A stretch of 64,000 nucleotides of DNA, taken from the NCBI RefSeq assembly GCF_014396385.1, contig NZ_CP060716.1:1426001-1490000 (forward strand), in the 5' to 3' direction. This DNA is from Leucobacter denitrificans. GTDB taxonomy: Bacteria; Actinomycetota; Actinomycetes; Actinomycetales; Microbacteriaceae. Below the pieces are notes generated by a model. The model was not told the origin of the DNA. It saw only the letters and a program-made list of their open reading frames with translations, and did no database searches. The position numbers were made by a program, and so were the translations under genes. Positions 16,229-25,818 of the stretch are shown here, piece after piece; position 1 is the stretch's first letter, and each line of letters starts with the position of its first letter.

Positions 16229-18186
16229 AGGCCATCGCCCGGCTTCGTGGCGTATGCCTCGTGGAACGCTGCGAGGTTCTTCACGATCTGGTTGCAGCGG
16301 AACTCGTTTGGCGAGTGCGGATCGATGGTGAGCAAGCGCACGGTTTCTTCCGGGCGAGACTTCTGCTGCCACGCCTGAGCCCATGCGAGGAAGAAGCGCT
16401 CGGCGCCGGTTAGTCCGTCGATTACCGGCGACTCGGCTCCCGCGAGTGATCGCAGGTATGCTTTCCAGGCAATTTCGAGGCCGGAAAGGTCGCCGATGTT
16501 CTCGCCAATCGTGAGTTCACCGTTGACGGTTTGTCCGTCTGCTCCCTCTGGCGAGAGCGCGTTGTACTGGCCGATGAGCGCCGATGTGAGCTTCTCGAAT
16601 GCCTCGCGGTCTTGCTCCGTCCACCAGTCGGTGAGCTTGCCGTCACCGTCGTAACGCGAACCCTGATCGTCGAAGCCGTGCCCGATTTCGTGCCCGATGA
16701 CCGCGCCGATCGCACCGAAGTTCGTTGCCGCATCCCAACTCGCGTCGAAGAAAGGAGGCTGCAGAATTGCGGCCGGGAAGACGATCTCGTTCATACCGGG
16801 GTTGTAATACGCGTTGACCGTCTGCGGCGTCATGAACCACTCGTCGCGATCGATCGGCTTGCCAATCTTCGAGAGTTCGCGGTTGAACTCGTATTCCGCG
16901 ACCCGACGAGAGTTCCCGAGCAGGTCACCAGCGTCGACCGAAAGGTCTGAGTAATCACGCCACTTGACCGGGTATCCGATTTTCGGCGTGAACTTCGAGA
17001 GCTTCTCGAGTGCCTTCTCCCGGGTCTCTGCTCCCATCCAGTCAAGGCTCTCGATCGACTCTCGGTAGGCACCAATAAGGTGATCCACCAGCTCGTCCAT
17101 CGCCGCCTTTGAGTTCTCGTCAAAGTGCTGTTCTACGTAGAGACGACCGACTGCCTCACCCATTGCCCCTTCGACGAACGAAACACCGCGGCGCCAGCGG
17201 TCGCGCTGCTCGGTCGCACCTGTCAGTGCGGTGCCGTAGAAGTCAAAGTTTGCCTTCGAGATCTCCTGCGAGAGCAGCGACGCCGACGCGCGCACAACGG
17301 CCCATGCGAGCCAGGCCCGCCAAGCCGGTAGTTCTTCTTCGGTGAGCAGCTCTGCAAGCCCCGAAAGCGCCTCGGGTTGAGCCGCGACGACCTCGGCGAA
17401 TGCACTCTCTGGAACGCCCATGGCGGCGAGATACGCCTTCCAATCGAGTTGCGGAGTCATCTCTTGCAGACCCGCAAAGTCGCGCAGGTTGTACAGCTTT
17501 TGAATGTCGCGGCTCGCGACTGTGTCCCAGTGCGAGGCAGCGATGCGCTTCTCGAGATCGAACGCGAGACCTGCCAGCCGGTCTGCCTCACTCACGCCCG
17601 CGAGGGTGAGCATGCGCTCGATGTGTGCGACATACTGCTCACGCACCTCGGCGAACTGATCTTCGCGGTAATACGACTCATCAGGCAGCCCAATGCCACC
17701 CTGCATCACAAACACGATGTAACGCGAGGGATCACCCGGATCGTTGTCGATAAACATGCCGTAGAAGCCGCCAAGGCCCTGCCGTTCAAGCTCGGCTGTC
17801 ACCTTCACGAGCTCTGAAACCGACGAGATCGCGAATACTCGCTCCAGATCGTCCCAAATCGGCTCAGCACCGAGAAAATCGACGCGCCCCGTGTCCATGA
17901 AGCTCGCGTAGAGTGCGGCAACCTTGCTGGCCTCGGCCTCTGGCCCGCCCTTGATGAGCCCGGGCGCTGGTGATTCCGTCGTCGTAATAATCTCGCGCAC
18001 CGCCTCTTCGGCGTTCTCGGCGAGCACCGCAAACGAACCGTAGCGCGCCTTATCGGCGGGAATCTCAGTGCGGGCACTCCACTTACCGGTCACGTGCCGA
18101 AACAGGTCGTCTTGTGGGCGGATCGCGTGATCGAGCTCGTTGAGATCGATGCCTGACTTGCCAAATGAGGGCGCTTCGTTGCTCAT
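16192..18186 (-). CDS. M13-family zinc metallopeptidase (PepO/neprilysin-like)
   Basis: A 664-aa zinc endopeptidase. VIGHEIGHGFDDQG gives HExxH (His499, His503) and GENIGDLSG gives the third ligand Glu562; NAYYNPGMNEIVFPAAILQP is the substrate-binding strand and the C-terminal VSIW matches the usual CxxW-like end with Cys lacking. No signal peptide or membrane anchor is present, so it acts in the cytosol, as with bacterial PepO. TAGGCT lies 7 nt before the ATG (leaderless). The gene is divergent from the MATE exporter. Confidence 0.93.
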   Translation of the reverse strand: MSNEAPSFGKSGIDLNELDHAIRPQDDLFRHVTGKWSARTEIPADKARYGSFAVLAENAEEAVREIITTTESPAPGLIKGGPEAEASKVAALYASFMDTGRVDFLGAEPIWDDLERVFAISSVSELVKVTAELERQGLGGFYGMFIDNDPGDPSRYIVFVMQGGIGLPDESYYREDQFAEVREQYVAHIERMLTLAGVSEADRLAGLAFDLEKRIAASHWDTVASRDIQKLYNLRDFAGLQEMTPQLDWKAYLAAMGVPESAFAEVVAAQPEALSGLAELLTEEELPAWRAWLAWAVVRASASLLSQEISKANFDFYGTALTGATEQRDRWRRGVSFVEGAMGEAVGRLYVEQHFDENSKAAMDELVDHLIGAYRESIESLDWMGAETREKALEKLSKFTPKIGYPVKWRDYSDLSVDAGDLLGNSRRVAEYEFNRELSKIGKPIDRDEWFMTPQTVNAYYNPGMNEIVFPAAILQPPFFDASWDAATNFGAIGAVIGHEIGHGFDDQGSRYDGDGKLTDWWTEQDREAFEKLTSALIGQYNALSPEGADGQTVNGELTIGENIGDLSGLEIAWKAYLRSLAGAESPVIDGLTGAERFFLAWAQAWQQKSRPEETVRLLTIDPHSPNEFRCNQIVKNLAAFHEAYATKPGDGLYLSPEERVSIW

Positions 18187-18270
18187 GAGTGTAAGCCTAG
18201 TGCTGGCGTCTGACACCGGCATCTTGGTTCACTCTCAGCGATCCACACGCAGCCCGCGAGCCACCCACGA

Positions 18271-18294
18271 CCTACGACACCGAGTTGTCGTAGG
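18271..18294 (+). promoter_or_regulatory. Perfect palindromic operator at the MATE promoter
   Basis: CCTACGACA-N6-TGTCGTAGG is a perfect 9-bp inverted repeat whose centre falls where the -35 element of the MATE gene would be (its -10 box TACTCT is 18302-18307, 7 nt before the ATG). A dimeric repressor bound here would block transcription. No regulator is adjacent. Confidence 0.6.
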
Positions 18295-18314
18295 CCCGCG
18301 ATACTCTGAACACC

Positions 18315-19646
18315 ATGCCCGAGAACAGTTCGCGTCGCGTGATCGACCGCAGAATCGCGGGCCTTGCCGTACCCACTCTCGGGGCGCTGGTTGCCGAACC
18401 ACTGTTCCTCATTGTCGACTCGGCACTCATCGGCCACCTCGGGGCCGAGCCACTCGCTGGCCTCGCAATCGCCGCAGCAATTCTACAAACAGCCGTCGGT
18501 CTCATGGTCTTTCTCGCGTACTCGACGACGCCGCTCGTCGCCAGGCGGCGCGGGGCCGGTGAAGTTCGTGGCGCGGTTCAGGCAGGTATCGATGGCCTCT
18601 GGCTCGCGCTCGGCATTGGTGTGCTCGTTGGCCTCGTCATTTGGAGGCTTGGTTCTCCGTTGGTCTCGTCATTCGGGGCCGACACCGGCACCTCGGAGCA
18701 AGCACTTACGTACCTCTCAGTGTCATGCATCGGAATTCCTGCGATGCTCGTCGTGTTCGCGGCGAGCGGGCTCCTCCGCGGCCTGCAAGACACACGCACA
18801 CCCCTTGTTGTCGCGACCGTCGGGTTTACTCTGAACGCTCTGCTGAACTGGTGGTTCATCTACGGTCTCGGCTGGGGAATCGCAGGAAGCGCCTGGGGCA
18901 CGGTCGCAGCTCAGTGGGCAATGGTGCTCGCCTATATCATCGTGATCGCGCGGCACGCAGTGCAAGCCGGGGCGAGCCCGTGGCCTCACAAAGACGGACT
19001 TTCGCAGACTGGCCGCATGGGCGGGTGGCTGTTCATCCGCACTCTTGGACTACGCGCCGCGTTTCTCGCCACGGTGTTTGCTGCAACAAGCCACGGCACA
19101 ACCGCGACCGCCGCCTACCAGGTCGTGTTCACCATTTTCACAACCGCTGCCTTCGCGCTCGATGCCTTGGCAATCGCGGCGCAGGCTCTTGTCGGCGACG
19201 CGCTCGGTGGTCGAGACCCCGATCGGGCCAGGTTGGTCACGAAGCGCACGGTGTTTTGGGGTTTTGTGTTCAGTGGCATCATCGGTGTGGTGCTCGCCGC
19301 GCTGAGCCCGCTCATCGGATTTGTCTTCACGAGCGACGCGGGCGTGCTCGAAATTCTTCCCCCAGCGCTCATGGTGCTCGGTCTCACTCTGCCGCTCAGC
19401 GCGTATGTGTTCGTGCTCGACGGCGTGCTAATGGGAGCTGGCGACGCGCGCTACCTTGCATGGACGAGCCTTCTCAACGTCGCGGTGTACCTGCCAATCC
19501 TCTGGCTCGTCACCAGACTCGTGCCGAGCGGCGTGCCAGCTCTTGTCTCGCTCGTCACCTGCTTCACCATCGTATTTATGCTCGCCCGAGCTGTGACGCT
19601 CGGCGTGCGTGCCCGCGGCAGTCGGTGGATCGTGCTTGGAGTGTAA
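18315..19646 (+). CDS. MATE-family efflux transporter (DinF-like)
   Basis: A 443-aa membrane protein with about 12 helices. The opening RRIAGLAVPTLGALVAEPLF and LIVDSALIGHLGAEPLAGLA are the conserved MATE N-terminal helices; GLLRGLQDTRTPLVVATVGF is the loop motif typical of DinF-type members. MATE proteins expel cationic drugs or metabolites using a proton or sodium gradient. It is probably leaderless, with a palindrome over its -35 region, so inducible expression is likely. A bidirectional terminator follows. Confidence 0.9.
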   Translation: MPENSSRRVIDRRIAGLAVPTLGALVAEPLFLIVDSALIGHLGAEPLAGLAIAAAILQTAVGLMVFLAYSTTPLVARRRGAGEVRGAVQAGIDGLWLALGIGVLVGLVIWRLGSPLVSSFGADTGTSEQALTYLSVSCIGIPAMLVVFAASGLLRGLQDTRTPLVVATVGFTLNALLNWWFIYGLGWGIAGSAWGTVAAQWAMVLAYIIVIARHAVQAGASPWPHKDGLSQTGRMGGWLFIRTLGLRAAFLATVFAATSHGTTATAAYQVVFTIFTTAAFALDALAIAAQALVGDALGGRDPDRARLVTKRTVFWGFVFSGIIGVVLAALSPLIGFVFTSDAGVLEILPPALMVLGLTLPLSAYVFVLDGVLMGAGDARYLAWTSLLNVAVYLPILWLVTRLVPSGVPALVSLVTCFTIVFMLARAVTLGVRARGSRWIVLGV

Positions 19647-19668
19647 CAAGCTCAGACATCTCATCACG

Positions 19669-19712
19669 ACGAAGAGGCCCCGATCCGCAGACGCGAACCG
19701 AGACCTCTTCGT
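19669..19712. terminator. Bidirectional terminator
   Basis: ACGAAGAGG pairs with CCTCTTCGT around a 26-nt loop, followed by TT, between the convergent MATE and LTD-protein genes. Confidence 0.65.
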
Positions 19713-19724
19713 TTGTATCGAGGG

Positions 19725-22700
19725 CTATGCCTGGGTCTGCCCCGCCTTACGGCGAACGGTCACCAAGAACGCGCCGCCGAGGAGGAGCACGGCTCCCAGC
19801 GCGAGCGCGGCAGCCGAAGCCTCGGCACCCGTCGCGGCGAGCGCTCCTACCCGAACGTCGGTCCACCCGAGCAGGGTGCCATCGAGCGCGTAGACCGCGA
19901 TGCGGTGATTGCCCGCAGTGGCATCATTCGGGATCGTCACAGTGATCGCCCCGGCAGAGTTCAGCGTGCCTGCGCCGATCTTCACCGGCGTTGAGTACAT
20001 CCACGCCTCGACCTGCGTGCCAGCATGCTGGGCACCGACCGTGATCGTGATGCTGTCACCCGGGTTGGCAAAGTCGGTGGATCCGACCGCGCCGCCGCGG
20101 TTGCTGTCAGTCAGCGAGGTGCCAGGCAGCGGGGTCACTGTGCCGGGATTCGAGCCGCCGACGCCGGATCCACCGCCACCATCGGAACCGCCGCCATCCG
20201 AACCGCCGTCACCATCGGAACCGCCGTCGCCAGAACCGCCGTCGCCACCGGAGGACTGCCCACCCGGGAGCGTTCCCACACGCAGTGCCTGAGATGTGAA
20301 GCCATCGGCGAACCACCACACTGGGCGCTGACCGTCAATTGCGAGCGACGCCGGAGCCGTGGCGAAGCCTTCGTTGTTGATGTTCGGGAGGCCAGCTGGA
20401 GCCGCGAAGTGCGCGACTTCAGGTGTATCGGTGCCATTGAGGGTCAGCTGTGCGGTCTTGCCTGCGCAACCGTCGTCACACATAGCCCACAGCACGCCGA
20501 GGGCGATGTCGTAGTCGAGACCCATGACGCCGGGCAGGCCCGGATCGAGTGATGCGACGAGGGTCGCCGATCCACCATTGCCGAGCGCGAATGCGAACAC
20601 GCCACCACCGTCTTCAACGGCCACGAAGAACAGCCCGTTGCCCGCGTAATCACCTGGCACATACGGCGCATTGGTGTTGTCGTCCCATAGCTTGCCAGCA
20701 AGTGCATCGTCCGAGATCCACTCAATTGCCTCGGCACCGAGGTTTGCACCAACGAGCGGCAGCAAATCGGTGATGTCCCATTCGGCCACCGCGAAGAGGT
20801 CTGAAGCGTCCTCATTCGGGTTCACCATAAGGATCGTGTTCTGGTTGACGCCCTTTGCGCTGTTATCGCGCTCGGCGACAACGTACACGCTGCCTGCGCC
20901 GTCAACCGTGATGCCCTCCGAGTCGGGGCCTGCGGCGCCCGCGTTGCCAGCGTCGCGCTGGTACCTCACGCGCTTGCCGTCAGCCCAGCCTTCGGCGGGG
21001 GTCACGGAGCCGTCAGCGGAGGCCTCGAACTTCCAGATGCGCCCGGTGCCATTATCAACGAGCCAGAGGAACGTGCCGTCGGCGGTCTCCTGCACGTCGA
21101 GTCCCGAACTATCTTCGAGGAACGTCGGGGTCTGATCGAGCACGCGCACGTCGGGCGAGCCGGGCCAGGTCGAGACCGCGATCTCGCCAACGCAGACATT
21201 CGGTTCACCCTTAGTCGACTCAGCTGTGGCAGCGAACGGGCCGGTACCAGTGGGGCAGCGCCCCCAGGTTGGATCGGCGTGATCGGCAGGCCAAGTGGTC
21301 GAGTCGACGAGCTGGTCGCCGTCAAACAAGCGCACTGAATCGCCGCCACCTAGGCCGAAATCGAAGTCGGCCTCTTCGAGCACGAGATAGCCAGATGCCG
21401 GAACGGTGGTGCCAACCGGGATCGTGTACTCGTGGGTATCGTCGTTATCCTTCACAACGATGCCGCCAACATCGAGCGCGGATGAGGTCGGGTTGTACAG
21501 CTCGATCCAGTCACCGAGTGTACCACCCGACGACTCGACCTCGTTGATGCGCACGGGGTTACCGCAGGCGTTGCGCATACCGGGAGTGCCGACTGAGACG
21601 TCGGCGAAGTCACCGGTTCCGTCCTCACAGCGAGCCCAGAAACCCTCTGCGTGATTCGGATACGCGTGCTCCGCGACGGTCAGGCCCTGCGCGTTACGAA
21701 TGGTGACGGTGTCGCCATTGCCGAGACCGAAGGTGAAGTGGCTCGTGCCGTTGAACACGAAGTACTCACCGGGCTGGAGGATAGTGCCCTCTGTAAGCGG
21801 AATGACGTCTGTGGCATGACCTGCCGGATCGTTGTCCATGAGGGTCCAGCCCGAGATGTCGATCGGCTCGGTGCCGGTGTTGACGATTTCTGCCCAGTCC
21901 GGCGCACCCTGCGAATCGATCTCATTGATAGCGATCGTCGGTGGCACGCAATTGTTCAGTGCGCCAGGCGTCGCGAACGCGAGCTCGAATGAACCCTCGC
22001 CGTCGATGCAGCGGGCGTAGGAGGCCGCGGCGAAATCGCCGTCGATGGCGGCGTGACTCGTCCACGCGCCCGTGCGGTCGATGAGTGCGCCAGATGCGTC
22101 GAAGAGGCGGATCTCATCGGCGCTGCCGATGCCGAACACGCCGAACCCTGTTTCGACCCCTTCGGTGATGCCGATGTCGCCCTGCTCAACGAGCAGCAGC
22201 TCGCCGCCGGGAATGACGGTGCCGTCGGGGAAGGCCCACCGGTGGTCGGTGTCGTCGGCGTTGTCACGCAGCTCGTAGCCCGAGATGTCGAATGGCTCGG
22301 TGCCCGGGTTGTACAGCTCCACCCAGTCGGCCGGCTGCGAATCGACCTCGTTGAGCACGACCGAGCCCGGCACGGGCAGCGGCGCGCATATGTTGGCTTC
22401 GCCAGGCGTCGGCAACGTGGCGTGTGCCCACTCGCCGCTGCCGTCGACGCAGCGCGCCCACGTGCCAAGCGGGGCGGTTGCCTCGTAAGCATAGGTATCG
22501 ACCGCGGTACCGGCTGGGTTGAACAGCGTGACCTGATCGCCCTTTCCGAGACCGAAGTCGAAGTGGGTGTCTTCAATGAACACGAAGTACTCGCCCGGCG
22601 CGAGCGAAACGTCACCGAGCGGCATCGCTGTGCGCTCGTCGAGCTTGTCGTCGTAGATCCACCAGCCCGCGAGCGAGACGGTTTCGCTGCCGCGGTTGTA

Positions 22701-22955
22701 AATCTCAACTTGGTCGAGACCAGACGGTAGGCCCGATGACTTGTCGTAGATGATCTCGTTCAGCACGATGTCGGAGGTCGTGCCGGCGGTGCCGGTGTCG
22801 CCACCCTCGTCAGATACACCTCCGTTCAAGACAACTTCATTGACGTGGTTGCCGATTTCGTCGGCGGCGACAGCAGCGGTGGGGGCGGCGAGCAGCAGGG
22901 AGGCGCCGACGGCGCTGATTACTGCTGTTGCCATTCCTCGTTGCATACGAGACAT
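19725..22955 (-). CDS. Large secreted wall-anchored protein with four lamin-tail domains
   Basis: A 1076-aa surface protein. Residues 1-31 are a signal peptide ending PTAAVAA. Four tandem lamin-tail (LTD) repeats of about 130 residues follow (starting IVLNEI, VVLNEV, IAINEI and VRINEV); each ends with a cysteine pair such as WARC...ANIC, suggesting one disulfide per repeat. Next come about 330 residues resembling an esterase-like/phytase propeller (DSEGITVDGAGSVYVVAERD), a Gly/Ser/Asp-rich linker, a beta-domain, and LAATG followed by a hydrophobic helix and RRKAGQTQA, an LAxTG signal for a class E sortase. Role is unknown; extracellular phosphoester or nucleic-acid metabolism is a guess from domain company. 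Confidence 0.88.
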   Translation of the reverse strand: MSRMQRGMATAVISAVGASLLLAAPTAAVAADEIGNHVNEVVLNGGVSDEGGDTGTAGTTSDIVLNEIIYDKSSGLPSGLDQVEIYNRGSETVSLAGWWIYDDKLDERTAMPLGDVSLAPGEYFVFIEDTHFDFGLGKGDQVTLFNPAGTAVDTYAYEATAPLGTWARCVDGSGEWAHATLPTPGEANICAPLPVPGSVVLNEVDSQPADWVELYNPGTEPFDISGYELRDNADDTDHRWAFPDGTVIPGGELLLVEQGDIGITEGVETGFGVFGIGSADEIRLFDASGALIDRTGAWTSHAAIDGDFAAASYARCIDGEGSFELAFATPGALNNCVPPTIAINEIDSQGAPDWAEIVNTGTEPIDISGWTLMDNDPAGHATDVIPLTEGTILQPGEYFVFNGTSHFTFGLGNGDTVTIRNAQGLTVAEHAYPNHAEGFWARCEDGTGDFADVSVGTPGMRNACGNPVRINEVESSGGTLGDWIELYNPTSSALDVGGIVVKDNDDTHEYTIPVGTTVPASGYLVLEEADFDFGLGGGDSVRLFDGDQLVDSTTWPADHADPTWGRCPTGTGPFAATAESTKGEPNVCVGEIAVSTWPGSPDVRVLDQTPTFLEDSSGLDVQETADGTFLWLVDNGTGRIWKFEASADGSVTPAEGWADGKRVRYQRDAGNAGAAGPDSEGITVDGAGSVYVVAERDNSAKGVNQNTILMVNPNEDASDLFAVAEWDITDLLPLVGANLGAEAIEWISDDALAGKLWDDNTNAPYVPGDYAGNGLFFVAVEDGGGVFAFALGNGGSATLVASLDPGLPGVMGLDYDIALGVLWAMCDDGCAGKTAQLTLNGTDTPEVAHFAAPAGLPNINNEGFATAPASLAIDGQRPVWWFADGFTSQALRVGTLPGGQSSGGDGGSGDGGSDGDGGSDGGGSDGGGGSGVGGSNPGTVTPLPGTSLTDSNRGGAVGSTDFANPGDSITITVGAQHAGTQVEAWMYSTPVKIGAGTLNSAGAITVTIPNDATAGNHRIAVYALDGTLLGWTDVRVGALAATGAEASAAALALGAVLLLGGAFLVTVRRKAGQTQA

Positions 22956-23113
22956 GGAACTCCAAGCGTGAGTGTAGAGAGTTGGGAACAGTGAGAACCC
23001 CGTTTAGAACACCAGACCCAACTTGCCAGTTCGAAAACGGCGCCTAACCGGGTGGTGAACGCAAAATAATCGAAGGGTTCGAGTACTCGGTTGAGGCCGC
23101 ATAGACTGTCACG

Positions 23114-23806
23114 GTGAGAATCGTGGTTGCAGACTGTTCCGTTGATTATGCGGGCCGCCTTTCGGCCCACCTTCCGCGCGCTAAGCGGGTGCTCATGCTC
23201 AAGGGCGATGGCAGCATTCTCGTGCACTCAGACGGTGGATCGTACAAGCCGCTCAACTGGATGAGCCCACCTTGCTCGCACGAGACACTCGAGCTTGACG
23301 ACGAGCAGCGCGAGGCCGGGCTCGTCGAGCAGTGGCAGGTGACGCACAAGAAGACCGCTGACAAGCTCATCGTTTCACTGTTCGAGATCATGCACGACTC
23401 GTCGCACGATCTCGGTGTGGATCCGGGCCTGATCAAAGACGGGGTCGAGGCTCACTTGCAAGAGCTGCTCGCAGATCAAATCGACCTGCTGGGCGACGGC
23501 CATTCGCTCGTGCGTCGCGAATACATGACAGCGATTGGCCCGGTCGATATTCTCGCGAAGGACTCTGAGGGTGTGTCGATCGCAGTGGAGATCAAACGCC
23601 GCGGAGGCATCGACGGCGTAGAGCAACTCACGAGGTACCTCGAACTCATGAACCGTGACCCGAAGCTCGCGCCCGTGCAGGGCGTGTTTGCGGCCCAGGA
23701 GATCAAGCCGCAGGCGCGCACTCTCGCCGAGGATCGCGGGATCCGCTGCCTCGTGCTCGACTACGACGCAATGCGCGGCATGGAAGACGTGAACACCCTC
23801 TTCTAG
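23114..23806 (+). CDS. nucS: Mismatch endonuclease NucS/EndoMS
   Basis: A 230-aa homologue of the actinobacterial and archaeal NucS that cuts both strands at mismatches and replaces MutS/MutL repair. The N-terminal beta domain ([20 protein letters not shown]) is followed by the nuclease core [20 protein letters not shown] with the Asp and ExK metal-site residues. The C-terminus DVNTLF is the family's sliding-clamp-binding tail. GTG start with TAGACT 6 nt upstream (leaderless). Its stop overlaps the convergent hydrolase gene by 4 nt. Confidence 0.95.
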   Translation: MRIVVADCSVDYAGRLSAHLPRAKRVLMLKGDGSILVHSDGGSYKPLNWMSPPCSHETLELDDEQREAGLVEQWQVTHKKTADKLIVSLFEIMHDSSHDLGVDPGLIKDGVEAHLQELLADQIDLLGDGHSLVRREYMTAIGPVDILAKDSEGVSIAVEIKRRGGIDGVEQLTRYLELMNRDPKLAPVQGVFAAQEIKPQARTLAEDRGIRCLVLDYDAMRGMEDVNTLF

Positions 23807-24570
23807 TTACGCAGCAACCCGCGCGAGCGGAGAAACTCAAGGATCATTGACGCGACCGGTTCGGGGCTCTTGATAATTGCCTCATGACCGCGGTCTTCGA
23901 TCTCTGACATCTCGCTGTTCGGAATCGCATCTGCGATCTCAGAAACCCAGTTTCTCGGGCACACTCGATCAGTCTCGCCGCGAAGCACCAGCGTGGGGGC
24001 AGCGATCTTCGCACAGATCGCCTCGAGCCGGTGCTCAAGCATGAATTTCAGCTTATTCACGAACCAGATCGGACTCGTTTTCAGATACTCCCACAGCCCG
24101 AGCAACAGTACCTTTGGCCCTTCACCGACTAGGTCCTGCATCATTCGTGCTGCCTGCTTAAGCGCCGTGCGCTCTCGTCTGTTGACTGTCGGCGCGATGA
24201 GCACGAGCGCGCGAACAAGTTCTGGGTGCTTGCATGCAATCTCGGCAGCAATTTGAGTACCCATCGAATGCCCTACAAGCACAACCTGCTGGTAGGTCTC
24301 GTCACGAATGAACTCTGCAAGAACCTCGGCGGTTTCCTCGAGAGTTGCTGCACTTCCCGGCTCGGGTGAGTCGCCAAAGCCCGGGAGATCCACCGCGATC
24401 ACCCGCCCCGCGCTCGCGAGCACATCGTTTACATCAGCAAACACGATGCGCCCCATGCCAATGCCGTGCAGCATCACGAAGGTCTCTGCGCCCTCGCCGC
24501 GCACCTCGGTGTATGCCATGACAACCTCGCCGCGAGTGTACCGACGGTCGAGGCTTTCGAACCCGCTCAC
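23803..24570 (-). CDS. Alpha/beta hydrolase
   Basis: A 255-aa cytosolic hydrolase. [15 protein letters not shown] is the nucleophile elbow (Ser in GHSMG), [18 protein letters not shown] follows strand 4, and [10 protein letters not shown] and [16 protein letters not shown] hold the acid and His. The lid region contains [15 protein letters not shown]. It overlaps the TetR gene upstream by 4 nt, so the pair forms one transcript. Beside biotin genes a BioH-like role in pimeloyl-ester cleavage is conceivable, but BioH similarity cannot be judged by eye; substrate unknown. Confidence 0.88.
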   Translation of the reverse strand: MSGFESLDRRYTRGEVVMAYTEVRGEGAETFVMLHGIGMGRIVFADVNDVLASAGRVIAVDLPGFGDSPEPGSAATLEETAEVLAEFIRDETYQQVVLVGHSMGTQIAAEIACKHPELVRALVLIAPTVNRRERTALKQAARMMQDLVGEGPKVLLLGLWEYLKTSPIWFVNKLKFMLEHRLEAICAKIAAPTLVLRGETDRVCPRNWVSEIADAIPNSEMSEIEDRGHEAIIKSPEPVASMILEFLRSRGLLRN

Positions 24571-25115
24571 GCGAGGCCCTTGAGAATGATGTCGAGGCCA
24601 CGCTCGAACGACGAATCGAGGTCGCTAGACATGGCAGCAGGCTCGGCCTCGCTGTCATCTCGGTGCCGACCAGCCGGTGGATCAATCAGCGCGCCAAACG
24701 CCTCGGCCTGTCGATGCGTTTGGGTCGACTGGGCATGACCGAAGGTGTACAGCAGGAGCGTGCGTGCACCGTCCGAGCCGACGAGCTCAGCGATCCGCTC
24801 TTCGATCTCTGACGAACCAAGCCTGAAGGCCGTTGCCGTGGCGACGACATCGGCGCCGTCGCGCACCGCAAGCATTGCGTCACGCAGCTCGATGCAGAGC
24901 AGGCGTGGGTCTCGCGATTCGGCCGCGGTTACCGGATCCACAATCTCATCGGCCATGAGAGCGAGCAGGTGCTGCTTGTTGGGCACGTGATGGTACAGCG
25001 CGCTCGGCTGCACCTCGAGCTCGGCGGCAACTCGCCGCATCGAGCACCCTTCGAGGCCCTGGGCCTGCAGCACGCGCAGGGCCGCTAAAACGACGTCTGC
25101 TCTCGTGTTGCGCAT
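24567..25115 (-). CDS. bioQ: TetR-family regulator, probable BioQ
   Basis: A 182-aa repressor. The HTH is residues about 5-50: ADVVLAALRVLQAQGLEGCS then MRRVAAELEVQPSALYHHVP. The C-terminal ligand domain is helical. It is divergent from bioY-bioM-bioN, and the intergenic region holds two TGAAC-N3-GTTCA-type sites like those described for corynebacterial BioQ, so it is very likely the biotin-uptake repressor. TAGGCT lies 6 nt before its ATG, leaving it leaderless and with the operators over its own -35 region, which implies autoregulation. The downstream hydrolase is coupled by overlap. Confidence 0.85.
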   Translation of the reverse strand: MRNTRADVVLAALRVLQAQGLEGCSMRRVAAELEVQPSALYHHVPNKQHLLALMADEIVDPVTAAESRDPRLLCIELRDAMLAVRDGADVVATATAFRLGSSEIEERIAELVGSDGARTLLLYTFGHAQSTQTHRQAEAFGALIDPPAGRHRDDSEAEPAAMSSDLDSSFERGLDIILKGLA

Positions 25116-25135
25116 TTGCCAAGCCTATCGTAACC

Positions 25136-25163
25136 TGAACACTGTTCAACAGAACACCGTTCA
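25136..25163. promoter_or_regulatory. Tandem BioQ-type operators
   Basis: TGAACACTGTTCA is a perfect TGAAC-N3-GTTCA dyad; 2 nt later AGAACACCGTTCA repeats it with one mismatch. Centres are 15 bp apart. They lie between the bioQ -10 box (25127-25122) and the bioY ribosome site (AAGGAG), positioned to control both directions. Confidence 0.8.
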
Positions 25164-25179
25164 GGTACAAGGAGCCGCA

Positions 25180-25818
25180 ATGACCGCCGCACAGATCACC
25201 ACCGACCCAGAGGGCACCCGCCCCCGCAGGCGACCCGCGACCGACCTTGCGCTCATTGCGAGCTTTGCCGCGCTCATCGCGGCGTGCGCGCTCCTTCCCG
25301 CAATTCCGGTCGGCGGCCTCGTTCCAATTACTCTGCAAACCTTCGGTGTGATGCTCGCGGGCGCGGTGCTCGGTGCTCGCCGAGGCTTCCTCGCCGTGCT
25401 GCTCTATCTCGCGGTCGGCGCTATCGGCCTCCCGGTATTCTCGGGCGGTGCCGCAGGGCTCGCGCCATTTGCAGGCCCAACGGTCGGATACCTCGTCGCG
25501 TTTCCGTTTGCTGCCTGCCTCACAGGTTTCATCGTGGAGCGGCTCCCGCGGAAGCGCGTGGCAACGAGCATTCCGCTCATCTTCGTCGCGGGTTTCATCT
25601 CGAGCCTCATCTTCATTCACCCGCTGGGTGCCCTGGGGCTCGCGTGGCGCGCAGACATGACCATCGGTCAAGCGTTCCTGTTTGACCTCACCTTTATCCC
25701 GGGCGACATCATCAAGAACATTCTCATGGGGATTGTCGCGACCTCCGTGCACCGCGCGTTTCCCGCACTCCTTCCGACCAGGTCTGCGAGCGCTAGGCGC
25801 GATACGATCAGCGCGTGA
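25180..25818 (+). CDS. bioY: Biotin transporter substrate-binding component BioY
   Basis: A 212-aa membrane protein, the S-component of an ECF transporter. GGLVPITLQTFGVMLAGAVL followed by GARRGFLAVLLYLAVGAIGL is the BioY signature, and FSGGAAGLAPFAGPTVGYLV forms the biotin pocket. ACAAGGAGCCGCA fixes the ATG; 25 codons of upstream ORF would run through the operators. It overlaps bioM (GTGA). Present with its own ATPase and T-component, so a complete biotin importer. Confidence 0.95.
   Translation: MTAAQITTDPEGTRPRRRPATDLALIASFAALIAACALLPAIPVGGLVPITLQTFGVMLAGAVLGARRGFLAVLLYLAVGAIGLPVFSGGAAGLAPFAGPTVGYLVAFPFAACLTGFIVERLPRKRVATSIPLIFVAGFISSLIFIHPLGALGLAWRADMTIGQAFLFDLTFIPGDIIKNILMGIVATSVHRAFPALLPTRSASARRDTISA

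Noticed and set aside
18641..19945. 434-aa frame within the MATE gene
   Set aside because: Arg/His/Ser-rich out-of-frame shadow running past the terminator; no recognisable fold.
20160..20270. Short tandem repeat like a CRISPR or microsatellite
   Set aside because: It encodes the Gly/Ser/Asp linker of the LTD protein in frame; units are irregular and lack spacers.
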